Shown: in pieces, positions 27,080-36,437 of the stretch
Position numbering within the stretch: position 1 is the first letter of the stretch
Layout: every line of letters begins with the position of its first letter
DNA from: Deltaproteobacteria bacterium
GTDB taxonomy: Bacteria > Myxococcota > JADLHZ01
Length of the DNA: 64,000 nt
Reading direction: 5' to 3'
Assembly (NCBI GenBank): GCA_020848545.1
Contig: JADLHZ010000084.1
Location: 176,381 to 240,380 of the forward strand
Translations under genes and position numbers: made by a program
The notes under the pieces: generated by a model
What the model was told of the DNA's origin: nothing
Databases searched by the model: none
What the model saw: the letters and a program-made list of their open reading frames with translations, nothing else

Positions 27080-28359
27080 AGCTCTAGATACTTCGGAACA
27101 CGCTCTCTCCAGTCGACCTTCGCCGCCATCGCCGCGCTCTGCAGCGCCGCGTACTTGCTGCGATCGTCCCACAACGCCCGCGCGCGGCCGAGCGCGTGTG
27201 AGAGCGACGCGACCGAGGCGTCGGCGAAGCAGATCCCGTTGCCGCCGGGATCGCCCATGTCGATGACGCTCTCCGCGAGCCCGCCCGTGCGCCGCACGAT
27301 CGGCACGGCGCCGAAGCGTTGCGCCTGAAGCTGCGCGAGGCCCGCAGGCTCGAAGCGCGAAGGCATGACGAAGAAGTCGCCGGCGAGGAGCGCGCGGCGC
27401 GACAGCGCTTCGTCGAACGCGATGGCGACGCGCACGCGATCGGGACGCTCGGCCGCGAGCGCTTGAAGCTCCGTTTGCAACGCGGCGTCGCCGGTGCCGA
27501 GGACGAAGAGATCGAATGAAAACGAAGGCTCGCGCGCGGCGGCGATCAAGACGTCGATGCCCTTTTGCTCGGTGAGGCGGCCGATGCTCACGAGCAATGG
27601 CCGATCCGAAAGCGCAAACTGCTCAGCGAGCGCGCGGCGGTGCTCTAGCTTCCATCCGGGTGTCACCGCGCCGGGATCCCAGAGGCGCGTGTCGATGCCG
27701 TTCATGATGCCATGCAACGCGCCCTCGGCTGCGCGCGCCGCGAAGGCCGCATGTAGCCCGAAGCCGCCCTCCGGCGTTTGAATGTCTTTGGCGTGCGTTT
27801 CGCTCACCGTGGTGACGAGATCCGCCGCGAGGACGCCACCTTTCAGCAGGTTCACTTTCTGCCAGCCGAAGCCGAGCCCGTCGTCGCCGGCCACGCTCCA
27901 CGGCAGGCCGAGCGCCGGGATGACGCCGGAGTCGACGACGCCTTGATACGCGACGTTGTGCACGGTGAAGATCGTCGGCACGGTAGCGATCACCGGCACG
28001 AACGCCGTCTGCCAATCGTGCGCATGAAGCACGGTCGCGCCGAGCCGCTTCGCGAGCACGACGGCCTCCTGCGCGAACACACCGAAGCGATACGCGTCGT
28101 CATCGGCCGAGCCGTAGACGCCGTCGCGATCGAAGAGCTCCGGGCGATCGATGTAATAGACGTGTCCCTCGACCGCGGGCTTCTTCTTGAACGCCCGATG
28201 CTTCGGCACGCACACGCGCACGTCGAGGCCGGCGTCGCGCAAAAGCGGCGGCAAGGTGCGCGCCACGTCACCGAGGCCGCCGACCTGCGCTTCCGGCGCC
28301 AGCTCGCACACCACCCACAGGATCAGCGCCCGATTCAGCGGTTCAGCTGCATCGACCAT
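27058..28359 (-). CDS. glgA: Glycogen synthase
   Basis: Transfers glucose from ADP-glucose to the growing alpha-1,4-glucan. 433 residues, somewhat shorter than E. coli GlgA (about 477). The N-terminal GT-B domain has the ADP-glucose loop AQVGGLGDVARTLPPLL (usual KTGGLGDV; Lys is replaced, see findings), HAHDWQTA and FTVHNVAYQG. The C-terminal domain has SIGRLTEQKGIDVLIAA and the nucleotide-sugar motif SRFEPAGLAQLQAQRFG. ATG 28359 is chosen because the fold starts nine residues later. The gene overlaps the upstream glgC by 25 bp, so the two are an operon, and it overlaps convergent lspA by 22 bp. Confidence 0.93.
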   Translation of the reverse strand: MVDAAEPLNRALILWVVCELAPEAQVGGLGDVARTLPPLLRDAGLDVRVCVPKHRAFKKKPAVEGHVYYIDRPELFDRDGVYGSADDDAYRFGVFAQEAVVLAKRLGATVLHAHDWQTAFVPVIATVPTIFTVHNVAYQGVVDSGVIPALGLPWSVAGDDGLGFGWQKVNLLKGGVLAADLVTTVSETHAKDIQTPEGGFGLHAAFAARAAEGALHGIMNGIDTRLWDPGAVTPGWKLEHRRALAEQFALSDRPLLVSIGRLTEQKGIDVLIAAAREPSFSFDLFVLGTGDAALQTELQALAAERPDRVRVAIAFDEALSRRALLAGDFFVMPSRFEPAGLAQLQAQRFGAVPIVRRTGGLAESVIDMGDPGGNGICFADASVASLSHALGRARALWDDRSKYAALQSAAMAAKVDWRERVPKYLELYARAAG

Positions 28360-29591
28360 TCGGTCTCCGGCGCTTTTTCGAGCACGGTGATGCCGCTTTC
28401 GCTGACGAACCAGCGCGCGCGATCGGCTTCCTGGTCGTGGCCGATGATCGTGCCCGGCGTGAGCCGCACGTTCTTGTCGATGATCGCGTTCTTGATCTTG
28501 CAGTGCCGGCCGACGTCCACGTTGTCGAAGAGGATCGAATTCTCGATCTCGGCGCCGGTGTGCACGAACACGTTTCTGCCGAGCACGCTGTCCTTCACCC
28601 GCGCGCCGGAGACGATGCAGCCGCCGCTGACGATCGACATCAGAGCGTGGCCGCGGCGGTTGTCGTCGTCGAAGACGAACTTCGCCGGCGGATCGTTGAA
28701 GCTCGCGGTGCGGATGGGCCACTGCCAGTTGTACAAATTGAGCTGCGGCACCACGTTTCTGAGGTCCATGTTCGCGGCGAAGTAGCTGTCGAGCGTGCCG
28801 ACGTCGCGCCAGTAGTGCGCTTCGGGTTTGCCGTTCGGCAGCGTGATCACGTTCGAGCGAAAGTCGTAGGCGAAGACCTGGCGCGCAGCGACGATGCGCG
28901 GGATCACGTCGTGGCCGAAGTCGTGTTGGCCCTCGATGCGGCGGCCTTCCTCCAAGATCTCGAAGAGCGCCTTCGCCGTGAAGATGTAGTTGCCCATCGA
29001 CGCAAAGACCTCGTCCGGGTGGCCAGGGATCGTCGGCGGCGCCGCCACCTTCTCGTGAAAGCGGCTCACCTTCAGCGCCGAGTCGACCTCGGCGACGCCG
29101 AAGCCCGACGCTTCGTTTTTCGGCACCGGCAGGCACGCGACCGTGACGTCGGCCTTCTTCTCGACGTGAAAGTCGAGCATCTGGCTCACGTCCATCTTGT
29201 AGATGTGATCGGCGCCGAACACCGCGACGTAGTCGGCGCCGAACTCTTTGACCATCGACAGGTTCTGCATGACGGCGTCGGCAGTGCCGCGGTACCACAT
29301 GTCGCCCGATTGCATTTGCGCCGGCACGACCTCGACGAACGCGTGTGCCTGATGCGTGGCCGGCCACGCGCGCGAGAGGTGCTTCAACACCGACTGCGCC
29401 TTGTACTGCGTGAGCACGTACATCGCGTCGATGCCGGAGTTCGACAGGTTGCTGAGCACGAAGTCGATGATGCGGTAGCGGCCGCCAAAGGGGACGGCTG
29501 GCTTCGAGCGGATCGCGGTCAGGGGTTTCAGGCGATCGCCCTTACCGCCGGCCATCACGACCGCGAGGACTTTACTGTGACGCCGAGGCAT
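28335..29591 (-). CDS. glgC: Glucose-1-phosphate adenylyltransferase
   Basis: Makes ADP-glucose from ATP and glucose-1-phosphate, the committed step of glycogen synthesis. 418 residues, typical length. N-terminal nucleotidyltransferase domain with VVMAGGKGDRLKPLT (about 11-25), PAVPFGGRYRIIDFVLSN and DHIYKMD. The C-terminal left-handed beta-helix (about 300-405) has hexapeptide phrases such as SVLGRNVFVHTGAEIENSIL. The end overlaps the start of glgA. The next gene on the same strand (FadL-like, upstream) is 31 bp away, so a longer transcript is possible. Confidence 0.96.
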   Translation of the reverse strand: MPRRHSKVLAVVMAGGKGDRLKPLTAIRSKPAVPFGGRYRIIDFVLSNLSNSGIDAMYVLTQYKAQSVLKHLSRAWPATHQAHAFVEVVPAQMQSGDMWYRGTADAVMQNLSMVKEFGADYVAVFGADHIYKMDVSQMLDFHVEKKADVTVACLPVPKNEASGFGVAEVDSALKVSRFHEKVAAPPTIPGHPDEVFASMGNYIFTAKALFEILEEGRRIEGQHDFGHDVIPRIVAARQVFAYDFRSNVITLPNGKPEAHYWRDVGTLDSYFAANMDLRNVVPQLNLYNWQWPIRTASFNDPPAKFVFDDDNRRGHALMSIVSGGCIVSGARVKDSVLGRNVFVHTGAEIENSILFDNVDVGRHCKIKNAIIDKNVRLTPGTIIGHDQEADRARWFVSESGITVLEKAPETEWSMQLNR

Positions 29592-29622
29592 GCGGACAGT
29601 GTGGCCGCTCGCCGGCGAAATG

Positions 29623-31050
29623 CTACTTTGGTCCGCCGAACTTGTAGCTGAGGCCGAGGCCGATGACGTTCGCCTGCAGCGTGTAGTCGCCGCCGTTGAT
29701 CGCCGTCTGATCGATCGGCTCGGCGCGCACCGGCGACATCGCGTAGAGCTTCGCCTGCTGCGGATCGACGCTCGTGTTGATGCCGAAGACGTGCGCGTAG
29801 AGCACGTCGAGCGTGATGCCGTAGAAGCCGATGCTGACGCCGACGCTCGTCGTCACCTTATCGACGTCGAGCGTGAGCACGCTCAAGTAGTCGCGCGGGA
29901 TCGCGGCGCGATCGTAGTTGACGCCGGCGCGCAGGCGATAGTTGAAGGTGTAGCCGCCGCCGCCGTACTCGCCGCCGAGGCGCACGCTGAAGGTGTCGCG
30001 GAAGTTCCGCTGCACCGTGAGATCGCCGATGGGGTACGGCGAGGGCAGACCGATCACATTGTTCAGGTTCACGCCGTTCTTGCCGCGCAAGATCTCGATC
30101 TTGTCGTGGATCGCCCAGCCTTCGAACACGACGGCGAGCTCGAGGCGCAGGCCCTGCACCGGGCGCATCTCGAAGCCGAGGCGCAGGATCAACGGCAAGC
30201 GGAACTTCACGCGCGCTTGATCGCCTTCGACGGTGGCGCCCGCGAACAACGGCGCGCGTGGCAAGCGGACTTGGATCTTCGCCGGCGTGTCGACCCAGAA
30301 CGGCAGGTCGGCGGAGAAGCCGAGGCGGTACTGGTCGGTGATCTTGAAGATCGCGCCGAGCGAGCCCGAGGCCGTGAAGATGAAGCCCGCGGTCAAGCGG
30401 TTGACGGCGTCCCAATCCGGATCTTGCTCGGCGCAGGTCGCGTTCGGGCACGACGACAACGCGAGCGTCGAGACATACTCGCCGAGCAGGAACTTCGGGC
30501 CGAGGCCGATCTGCAGGCGCCCGTCCAAGAAGCTCTTCGCGACATAGAGGCCGAGCACGCCGAGCACGGTGCCCTTCGGGTTCAAGAGCGAGTAGCGCTG
30601 CGGTGCGGCGTGCTCTTCGCCGTTCGCGTTGACGACGGTCTCGGGATACTCGCTCAACGCGGCGTACGGCACGTACATGCCGAGCGCGAAGTTCCACGTC
30701 TTCAAGCCGAAGTTGTGCGAGACCGCGAGCGTCGGGATCGGCATGAACGGCGCCGTGCCGCTCACCTTGTCGAAGGTCTGCGTCGACGGTTCGCCGGTCG
30801 AGCTCACCGGGATGTACGCCTTCCTCGTGAACGAGGTGTCGACGTTCAAGTACGCGGCGTCGAGCATGAGCTGCGAGCCCGACTCCATGAGGCCGGCCGG
30901 GTTGTACCAGATGGAGCTCAAGTCATCGGCGCCGGCGACGAAAGCACCGCCGCGCGACAACGGCCGCACGCCGCGGTCGGTGAGGAACAAACCGGCAGCT
31001 TGCGCCGAGGAAGCGGCGAAGAAACAGAGGACGAAGAGTATGCGGGTCAC
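29623..31050 (-). CDS. FadL/TodX-like outer membrane transport protein
   Basis: A 475-residue beta-barrel protein of the FadL (OMPP1/TodX) family, which lets long-chain fatty acids or other hydrophobic compounds pass through the outer membrane. The signal peptide (about 1-18, LFVLCFFAASSAQA) is followed by the N-terminal hatch region AGLFLTDRGVRPLSRGGAFVAGADDLSSIWYNPAGL (short form: RGGAFVAGADDLSSIWYNPAG), a family hallmark. Many alternating hydrophobic strands follow, and it ends with an aromatic-type strand (VIGLGLSYKFGGPK). The start is GTG at 31050, directly after the TAA stop of the upstream 1140-residue lipoprotein gene, so the two are surely one operon. Confidence 0.88.
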   Translation of the reverse strand: MTRILFVLCFFAASSAQAAGLFLTDRGVRPLSRGGAFVAGADDLSSIWYNPAGLMESGSQLMLDAAYLNVDTSFTRKAYIPVSSTGEPSTQTFDKVSGTAPFMPIPTLAVSHNFGLKTWNFALGMYVPYAALSEYPETVVNANGEEHAAPQRYSLLNPKGTVLGVLGLYVAKSFLDGRLQIGLGPKFLLGEYVSTLALSSCPNATCAEQDPDWDAVNRLTAGFIFTASGSLGAIFKITDQYRLGFSADLPFWVDTPAKIQVRLPRAPLFAGATVEGDQARVKFRLPLILRLGFEMRPVQGLRLELAVVFEGWAIHDKIEILRGKNGVNLNNVIGLPSPYPIGDLTVQRNFRDTFSVRLGGEYGGGGYTFNYRLRAGVNYDRAAIPRDYLSVLTLDVDKVTTSVGVSIGFYGITLDVLYAHVFGINTSVDPQQAKLYAMSPVRAEPIDQTAINGGDYTLQANVIGLGLSYKFGGPK

Positions 31051-34000
31051 TTACTTCACGTTGCGATGCTGGATGACGTCGATCATCCGGGCGAGGCCGC
31101 TTTCCTTGTTGGCGAGGAATTCACGCGTCTCGGCGAGCACGCGGCGCGTGTCGTCGGCGGTGAACGGGTCGGACTTCGTCGGGTCCATGCGGCTGACCTC
31201 GGCGATCGTCGCTGAGATGACTTCGAGCGGCGTGCGCGTGCCGGACGGCAACGGGCTGACCAAGCGCGAGACGAGCTGCGTGAGGCGGTGATCCGGGTCC
31301 ATCTTCGCCGTCTGCGAGAGCAGCGCGAGTGTGGCGCGGGCGGCGCCGGTTTCGGTCGGCTCGAGCGCCGGCGCGAGCACCGGCAGGAGCGAACGCAGCG
31401 TGCCTTCGTCGTTCAACGTTTGCAGCGTATCGGCGAGCGAAGCCATCGAAGCCATGAAGCGGCTCGAATCGTTCGGGTCCAACGCGGCGTAGAGCGTCTT
31501 CAACATCGCTTGCTCGGCCTTGCCGTCTTTGCGGAGCAGCGCGAGCGTCTTGAGCGCGCCGGCGAGCAGCGGGTTCGTGAGCATGTCTTTGACGTCGGCG
31601 TGGAGGCCGCCCTCGACGAGCTTGTCGAACGAGCCGTTCGCCTTCTTCGTGCGCATCTCTTCGGCGAGGCCGGCGAGGAGCTCCGGGAGCAGCTTCGTCT
31701 GTGCCGAGCTCTTCAGGCGCGTCGTCGCCACGTCGCCCGGGCGTTCCCACGCGAAGAGCTGATCGACGAGCCCGCCGCGGGCCGTCTTCCACTGCTGAAA
31801 GCCCGTGACGTCGAGCTTCCGGCGCGCATCGATCTCGCCCATCGCCTTGGCGAACAGGCGCGCTGGCGTCGTGTAGTTGTTGTCGAGGCCGTCGTTGCGC
31901 TTCGGCCATTCGCCGCGGCGATCGACGAGCGCCTGGTTGTCCTCACGCGACACGAACGCGCGCACGAGCGGCGCCAGCTTGCGCACGCCGCCTTCGGCTT
32001 CGAGGTCGATCGACGCGAGGCGGAGCGCTGTGAGGACGTCCGACTCCGGCGCGAAGATCTTGGCGAGCAGGGGCTCGAAGCTCACGTAGTTCGAGCGCGA
32101 GCAGTAGTTCGCCGTGATCTCCGGCGCGCCGTTGCTGTTACAGTCGCCGTTCGTCTTGCTCGGCCAGTGCTTCGTGACGACGGTCATCACCTTTAGGAAG
32201 AGATCCTCTTTGTCGTACTTGACGAAGGGGCGACCAAGCGCGCGCAGCGCCGGGTAGAAGCCGTTCGTCTCGAAGGCGAAGAAGGTGCCCGGCACGCGCT
32301 CGGCGATCGTCTGGTCGGCGCTGCAGGTGCGCAGGCCGAAGAGCGGGCTGGAAGCGCCCACGTTCTTCAACGGGCACGCTTGGCTCGGCGCGGCTTCGGA
32401 GAGGCCCTTCACGAACGCGTTCGCGTCGGTGTGGCGCACGAAGATCATGCGCGCCAACGACTCCGGCGTCGGGTAGATGCCCATGCCGGGGATGCCGGCG
32501 CCTTCGGCGAGGATGGCGGAGAAGGCGCCTTCGGCGAGGGCCGTTTTCGTGACGTAGCCGAGCGCGGTGAGCAGCTGGTTGAGGGCGACGTCGGTCATCG
32601 GGAAGCGGCCCTTGCCCTTGGTCTTCGCGAGCTCGTCGTTGCCGTTGCCGTTGACGACGATGGCCTGCAGGAAGAACACGGCCATGTCCTTGACGTCGAA
32701 CATGCCGCACTCGTCGTACTTCAAGAGGCTGAGCGGCCCGGCGTTGATGAACGCGTCGTCCTTGTTGCAGAGGCGCACGCCGCGCGTCTCGTGGATGATC
32801 TGCGCGAGGCGCTGGAAGATCGACTTGTTGCCGGCGATGTCCGCTTGCGCGCGGTTCACCGGGAGCGAGGGGTTGAACGTGGTCGAGCTGAAGTTCTTCG
32901 CCGGGCCGCCGATGTTCATCGGGTCGTAGTCGATGATGTCTTTGTTCGCGATCGCGCCGGCGAGCGCCGCCGGGAGGTTCTGCACGTCCGGGTGCGTGAA
33001 CGCTTCCAAGATCTCTTCGAGCAAGGGCACGCGGTTGCCGCTCGCGTCGCGCGCGTCGGCGAGCTCGGCGAAGAGGTCCAAGAGCTCGTCCCAGAGCGGC
33101 GAGGTCTGCACCGAGTTCGCGTAGGTATCGGCGTTCGCCATGTTCTTGGCGTTGACGAGCGCGGCGACCAAGCGCGCGGCGTTCGTCTCGTTCTTCTTCA
33201 ATCCCTTGCTGAGCACGTCGAGCGACGCGAAGTCGTCGTCGCCGAGCGCCTTCAACACGGGCTGGATCGCGATCGCGAGATCGACGAGCGGCGACGTGTC
33301 GGTGGCGTAGATGTCGAAGCGGCGGCTGATGTCGCCCGGGCGCTGCTCGACCTTGGCGCTGAGGTCGCCGAGCACCGGGGCCAGGTTCAAGAGCAAGTCG
33401 TGAACGAGCGGCTTCTCCGGCGCCATCAACGGACGGCTGTCGGCGATCATGCCCGGCAGGATCGCCTTCTGCAGGTTGACGTACTGGTAGAGCGGGCGGC
33501 CGATCGAATCGAGCGCGCGGCCGAAGTTGTCGCGGCGGGTGGTGTCGTTGACGTTGATCATGCTGAACGGCGTCGGCATCGAGAGGAGCTTGCCGCTCTG
33601 ATCAAGGAAACGGCCGTAGGGATCCATCGCGCTGCACGCGTTGCCCATGGGGACGCCGGGACCGAAGCCGACGACGCCGCACGCTTCGCGCTTGGCGATG
33701 TAGAGCTCGCCGCCGCCTTGGAAGAGCGAGTCGTCTTCCTTCAACAGCACGCGCGAGATGAGGCCGAGCGAGCCGCTCTTGACCGTCGGATCGACGCGCG
33801 CGAGCTCGTCACGGCCGGCGACCAGGAGCTGGCCGAGGAGGACGTCGTTGTCGCCGCCGGGCTCGAAGATGCGCAGCGTGCCGTCGAGCATGTCGGCAAA
33901 GTAGGGGCGCGTGGCCAAGTTCGCGAGCAGGCCGGCCGACGCTTGGATCGGGCGGTAGCCGTCGCGGTTGATGACGCGGGTGAGGGCGTTGATGGCCTCT

Positions 34001-34473
34001 TCGTTCTGTTCGAGCGTCTTCAGCAGCGCGCTCGTCGAACCGGTGAGGTTCGGCATTTCTTTGTCGTAGAGCGGCGTCATGTCGACGAGCAGTTGGCGCA
34101 TCCCGTCGAGGTAACCGGGCTGCGCTTCCGGCAGCATGGTGTCGAACGATTTGATCAAGTCGTAGCGGCGCTTGGCCAAGGCTTCGACGCGGGCGAGGGC
34201 GATGCGCGCCTTCTCGCTCGCGGCGTCCGTCGCGGGCTCCTTGGCCGCCGTCGGCGGATCGGCGAACTTTCCGTTCGGGCCCGGGTGACACACGCGCTCG
34301 AAGCGCTTTCCCTCGATGTCTTCAGGGAAATTCTGCGCGACGAGGCGGTCGCACATGATGCCGAAGAGCTCTTGGCCGACGCTCTGCGACGCCGGAGCCA
34401 CGCGGGTCGAATCGAACTTCTCACAGGCGGCGAAGGCGAAGACGGTCGTAAGAAGTATCGAACGTGTATACAT
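31051..34473 (-). CDS. Very large lipoprotein paired with FadL-like porin
   Basis: A 1140-residue exported protein of unknown family. The start at 34473 (MYTRSILLTTVFAFAAC) is favoured by GAGG seven nt upstream; MM at 34476 and a start at 34491 are alternatives. The likely acylated Cys follows FAA at about residue 17. The mature part is mainly helical, with many leucine-rich helices of HEAT/armadillo-like look and repeated phrases such as LNLAPVLGDL, LDELLDLFAELADA and LAPALEPTETGAA. Six to eight cysteines are scattered. Directly downstream, without spacing, lies the FadL-like gene. A partner role in lipid or hydrophobic transport at the outer membrane is plausible but inferred only from this coupling. 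Confidence 0.8.
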   Translation of the reverse strand: MYTRSILLTTVFAFAACEKFDSTRVAPASQSVGQELFGIMCDRLVAQNFPEDIEGKRFERVCHPGPNGKFADPPTAAKEPATDAASEKARIALARVEALAKRRYDLIKSFDTMLPEAQPGYLDGMRQLLVDMTPLYDKEMPNLTGSTSALLKTLEQNEEAINALTRVINRDGYRPIQASAGLLANLATRPYFADMLDGTLRIFEPGGDNDVLLGQLLVAGRDELARVDPTVKSGSLGLISRVLLKEDDSLFQGGGELYIAKREACGVVGFGPGVPMGNACSAMDPYGRFLDQSGKLLSMPTPFSMINVNDTTRRDNFGRALDSIGRPLYQYVNLQKAILPGMIADSRPLMAPEKPLVHDLLLNLAPVLGDLSAKVEQRPGDISRRFDIYATDTSPLVDLAIAIQPVLKALGDDDFASLDVLSKGLKKNETNAARLVAALVNAKNMANADTYANSVQTSPLWDELLDLFAELADARDASGNRVPLLEEILEAFTHPDVQNLPAALAGAIANKDIIDYDPMNIGGPAKNFSSTTFNPSLPVNRAQADIAGNKSIFQRLAQIIHETRGVRLCNKDDAFINAGPLSLLKYDECGMFDVKDMAVFFLQAIVVNGNGNDELAKTKGKGRFPMTDVALNQLLTALGYVTKTALAEGAFSAILAEGAGIPGMGIYPTPESLARMIFVRHTDANAFVKGLSEAAPSQACPLKNVGASSPLFGLRTCSADQTIAERVPGTFFAFETNGFYPALRALGRPFVKYDKEDLFLKVMTVVTKHWPSKTNGDCNSNGAPEITANYCSRSNYVSFEPLLAKIFAPESDVLTALRLASIDLEAEGGVRKLAPLVRAFVSREDNQALVDRRGEWPKRNDGLDNNYTTPARLFAKAMGEIDARRKLDVTGFQQWKTARGGLVDQLFAWERPGDVATTRLKSSAQTKLLPELLAGLAEEMRTKKANGSFDKLVEGGLHADVKDMLTNPLLAGALKTLALLRKDGKAEQAMLKTLYAALDPNDSSRFMASMASLADTLQTLNDEGTLRSLLPVLAPALEPTETGAARATLALLSQTAKMDPDHRLTQLVSRLVSPLPSGTRTPLEVISATIAEVSRMDPTKSDPFTADDTRRVLAETREFLANKESGLARMIDVIQHRNVK

Positions 34474-34650
34474 CATCTTACCTCGAACCATAGGGTCGGC
34501 GCCCTTACAGGGTTGTTGCGCGCATCGTCAATCAAAATCTGACGCAGTGTCCTATTTTGTCGGCCCGTTACGTTATCGCGCCGAAGGGGCGGGAGTTTCG
34601 TGGAGTCTCCGGGCAGTCACGCCATTGGGCTGCGACCGGGCGCCTGATGC

Positions 34651-36252
34651 TTATGCCGCGTCGAGCTTGGCCCGCGCCGTCATCAGGAACTTGAGCTTGG
34701 GAAAGTCGTTCTGCGCATGGCGGAGCGACCACTCGCCCTTGAACAGCACCATGGGATGTTTGTCGCGATCTTCGAGCAGCATCGAGCGTTCACGCACGCT
34801 CCACGGCTTCGGGTCGAAGTCGCCGTCGATCCAGCGCGCGATGTCGAAGGGCAGGCGCTCGAGCGACGAGGGCGCGCCGTACTCGTTGTTCAGACGGTAC
34901 TGGAGGACTTCGAACTGCAAGACGCCGACGGCGCCGACGATCGGGTCCATCTCGCCCATGCCGTACTGGTAGAAGACTTGGATCGCGCCTTCTTCGGAGA
35001 GCTGGTCGAGGCCGTTCTTCAGTTGTTTGCGCTTGAGCGGATCCTTCACGCGCACGCGGGCGAAGAACTCGGGCGAAAAGTGCGGCACCTCGTCGAAGCG
35101 GATCGGCGGCTTGCCGGTGCACAGGGTGTCGCCGATGCGCAACTGGCCGGTGTCGAAGAGGCCGATGATGTCGCCGGCGTAGGCTTCGTCGATGAGCGTG
35201 CGTTCCTGCGCGAGGAATTGCAGGGGCTTGCTCAAGCGCATCTCTTTTTCGAGGCGCGGGTGGATCACCGTCATGTTGCGCTCGAACTTGCCGGTGCAGA
35301 TGCGCGCAAACGCGATGCGATCGCGGTGGGAGGGATCCATGTTCGCTTGGATCTTGAAGACGAAGGCGCTGAAGCGCGGGGTCGCGGGCGGCAGCGCCGT
35401 GCCTTGCACCTTGTAGCTCGCCGGCTGCGGCGCGAGGTCGATGAACCATTGCAAGAACGGCTCGACGCCGAAGTTGGTCATCGCGCTGCCGAAGAACACC
35501 GGCGAGATCGAGCCGTTCAAGAAGCTCTCGCGCGTGAACGGCGTGCCGGCGGCGTCTAGGAGCTCGATGTCTTCTTTGAGCTTGCCGAGCGAACGTTCGC
35601 CGAGCAGCTCCGGGATCTGCGGATCGTCGATCGGCAGCGAGGTCTGCGCGAGCTTCTTCGCGCCGTGAAACGCGGCGTCGAAGAGGTGCACGATCTTGTG
35701 CTCGCGATCGTAGACGCCCTTGAAGTCCCGGCCCATGCCGATCGGCCAGAGGATCGCGACGCACTGGATGCCGAGGAGCTGCTCGACTTCGCTCAAGAGA
35801 TCGAGGGGGTCTCTGCCTTCTCGGTCCATCTTGTTGATGAAGGTGAAGATCGGCAGGCCGCGGAGGCGACAGACCTCGAAGAGCTTCTTCGTCTGCGTTT
35901 CGACGCCCTTCGCGTTGTCGATGAGCATCACGGCGGAGTCGGCCGCGGAGAGCGTGCGGTAGGTGTCTTCGCTGAAGTCTTGGTGGCCGGGCGTGTCGAG
36001 CAGGTTGATGCGGCGGTCTCTATAGTCGAACTGCATGACCGAGCTCGTCACCGAGATGCCGCGCTCCTTTTCGATCTCCATCCAGTCGCTCGTCGCGTGC
36101 CGGGCCGCCTTCTTCGCCTTGATCGCGCCGGCGAGGTGGATGGCGCCGCCGTAAAGCAGGAGCTTCTCGGTCAGCGTCGTCTTGCCGGCGTCCGGGTGCG
36201 AGATGATCGCAAACGTTCGCCGGCGCTCTACTTCTTCGGCGAGCGTGGGCAT
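34651..36252 (-). CDS. prfC: Peptide chain release factor 3
   Basis: GTPase that removes RF1/RF2 from the ribosome after termination. 533 residues, normal for RF3. P-loop SHPDAGKTT (18-26), switch I EKERGISVTSSVMQF, DTPGHQDFSEDTYR and NKMDREGRDP are all RF3 type. ATG 36252 (MPTLAEEVERRRTFAIISHP) agrees with the family; the open frame runs further upstream only through the repeat cluster. The promoter region carries cluster B of the gaaaagggaccgggg repeats with the same TTTTCGTGGGCG and CGTGCTACG flank as alaS. The 177 bp after the gene toward the large lipoprotein start contain nothing recognisable. Confidence 0.97.
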   Translation of the reverse strand: MPTLAEEVERRRTFAIISHPDAGKTTLTEKLLLYGGAIHLAGAIKAKKAARHATSDWMEIEKERGISVTSSVMQFDYRDRRINLLDTPGHQDFSEDTYRTLSAADSAVMLIDNAKGVETQTKKLFEVCRLRGLPIFTFINKMDREGRDPLDLLSEVEQLLGIQCVAILWPIGMGRDFKGVYDREHKIVHLFDAAFHGAKKLAQTSLPIDDPQIPELLGERSLGKLKEDIELLDAAGTPFTRESFLNGSISPVFFGSAMTNFGVEPFLQWFIDLAPQPASYKVQGTALPPATPRFSAFVFKIQANMDPSHRDRIAFARICTGKFERNMTVIHPRLEKEMRLSKPLQFLAQERTLIDEAYAGDIIGLFDTGQLRIGDTLCTGKPPIRFDEVPHFSPEFFARVRVKDPLKRKQLKNGLDQLSEEGAIQVFYQYGMGEMDPIVGAVGVLQFEVLQYRLNNEYGAPSSLERLPFDIARWIDGDFDPKPWSVRERSMLLEDRDKHPMVLFKGEWSLRHAQNDFPKLKFLMTARAKLDAA

Positions 36253-36293
36253 GGCCGGCGCGCCGTAGCACGAAGGATCGCCCACGAAAACGT

Positions 36294-36327
36294 CCCCGGT
36301 CCCTTTTCGCCCGAAAAGGGACCGGGG
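36294..36327. repeat. Cluster B of gaaaagggaccgggg repeats, upstream of prfC
   Basis: A perfect inverted pair: CCCCGGTCCCTTTTC (36294-36308), loop GCCC, GAAAAGGGACCGGGG (36313-36327), a 15-bp stem. On the strand of prfC it is followed by GTTTTCGTGGGCG and CGTGCTACG, then ATG 42 bp after the repeat. A second short palindrome, GGACA-GAG-TGTCC, lies at 36336-36348. Confidence 0.8.
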
Positions 36328-36437
36328 AGGGTTTCGGACAGAGTGTCCCAAAATCGGACAGTCGCGTCTGGGGGAGCCGCTGCAAGCCCTTGTCGCGAAT
36401 GTGGGTGCCAGAACGCCAACCCACCAAGGAGCCTCCC

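Noticed and set aside
36253..36351. Longer prfC start
   Set aside because: It would translate the gaaaagggaccgggg inverted repeat; RF3 proteins begin at the position used here.
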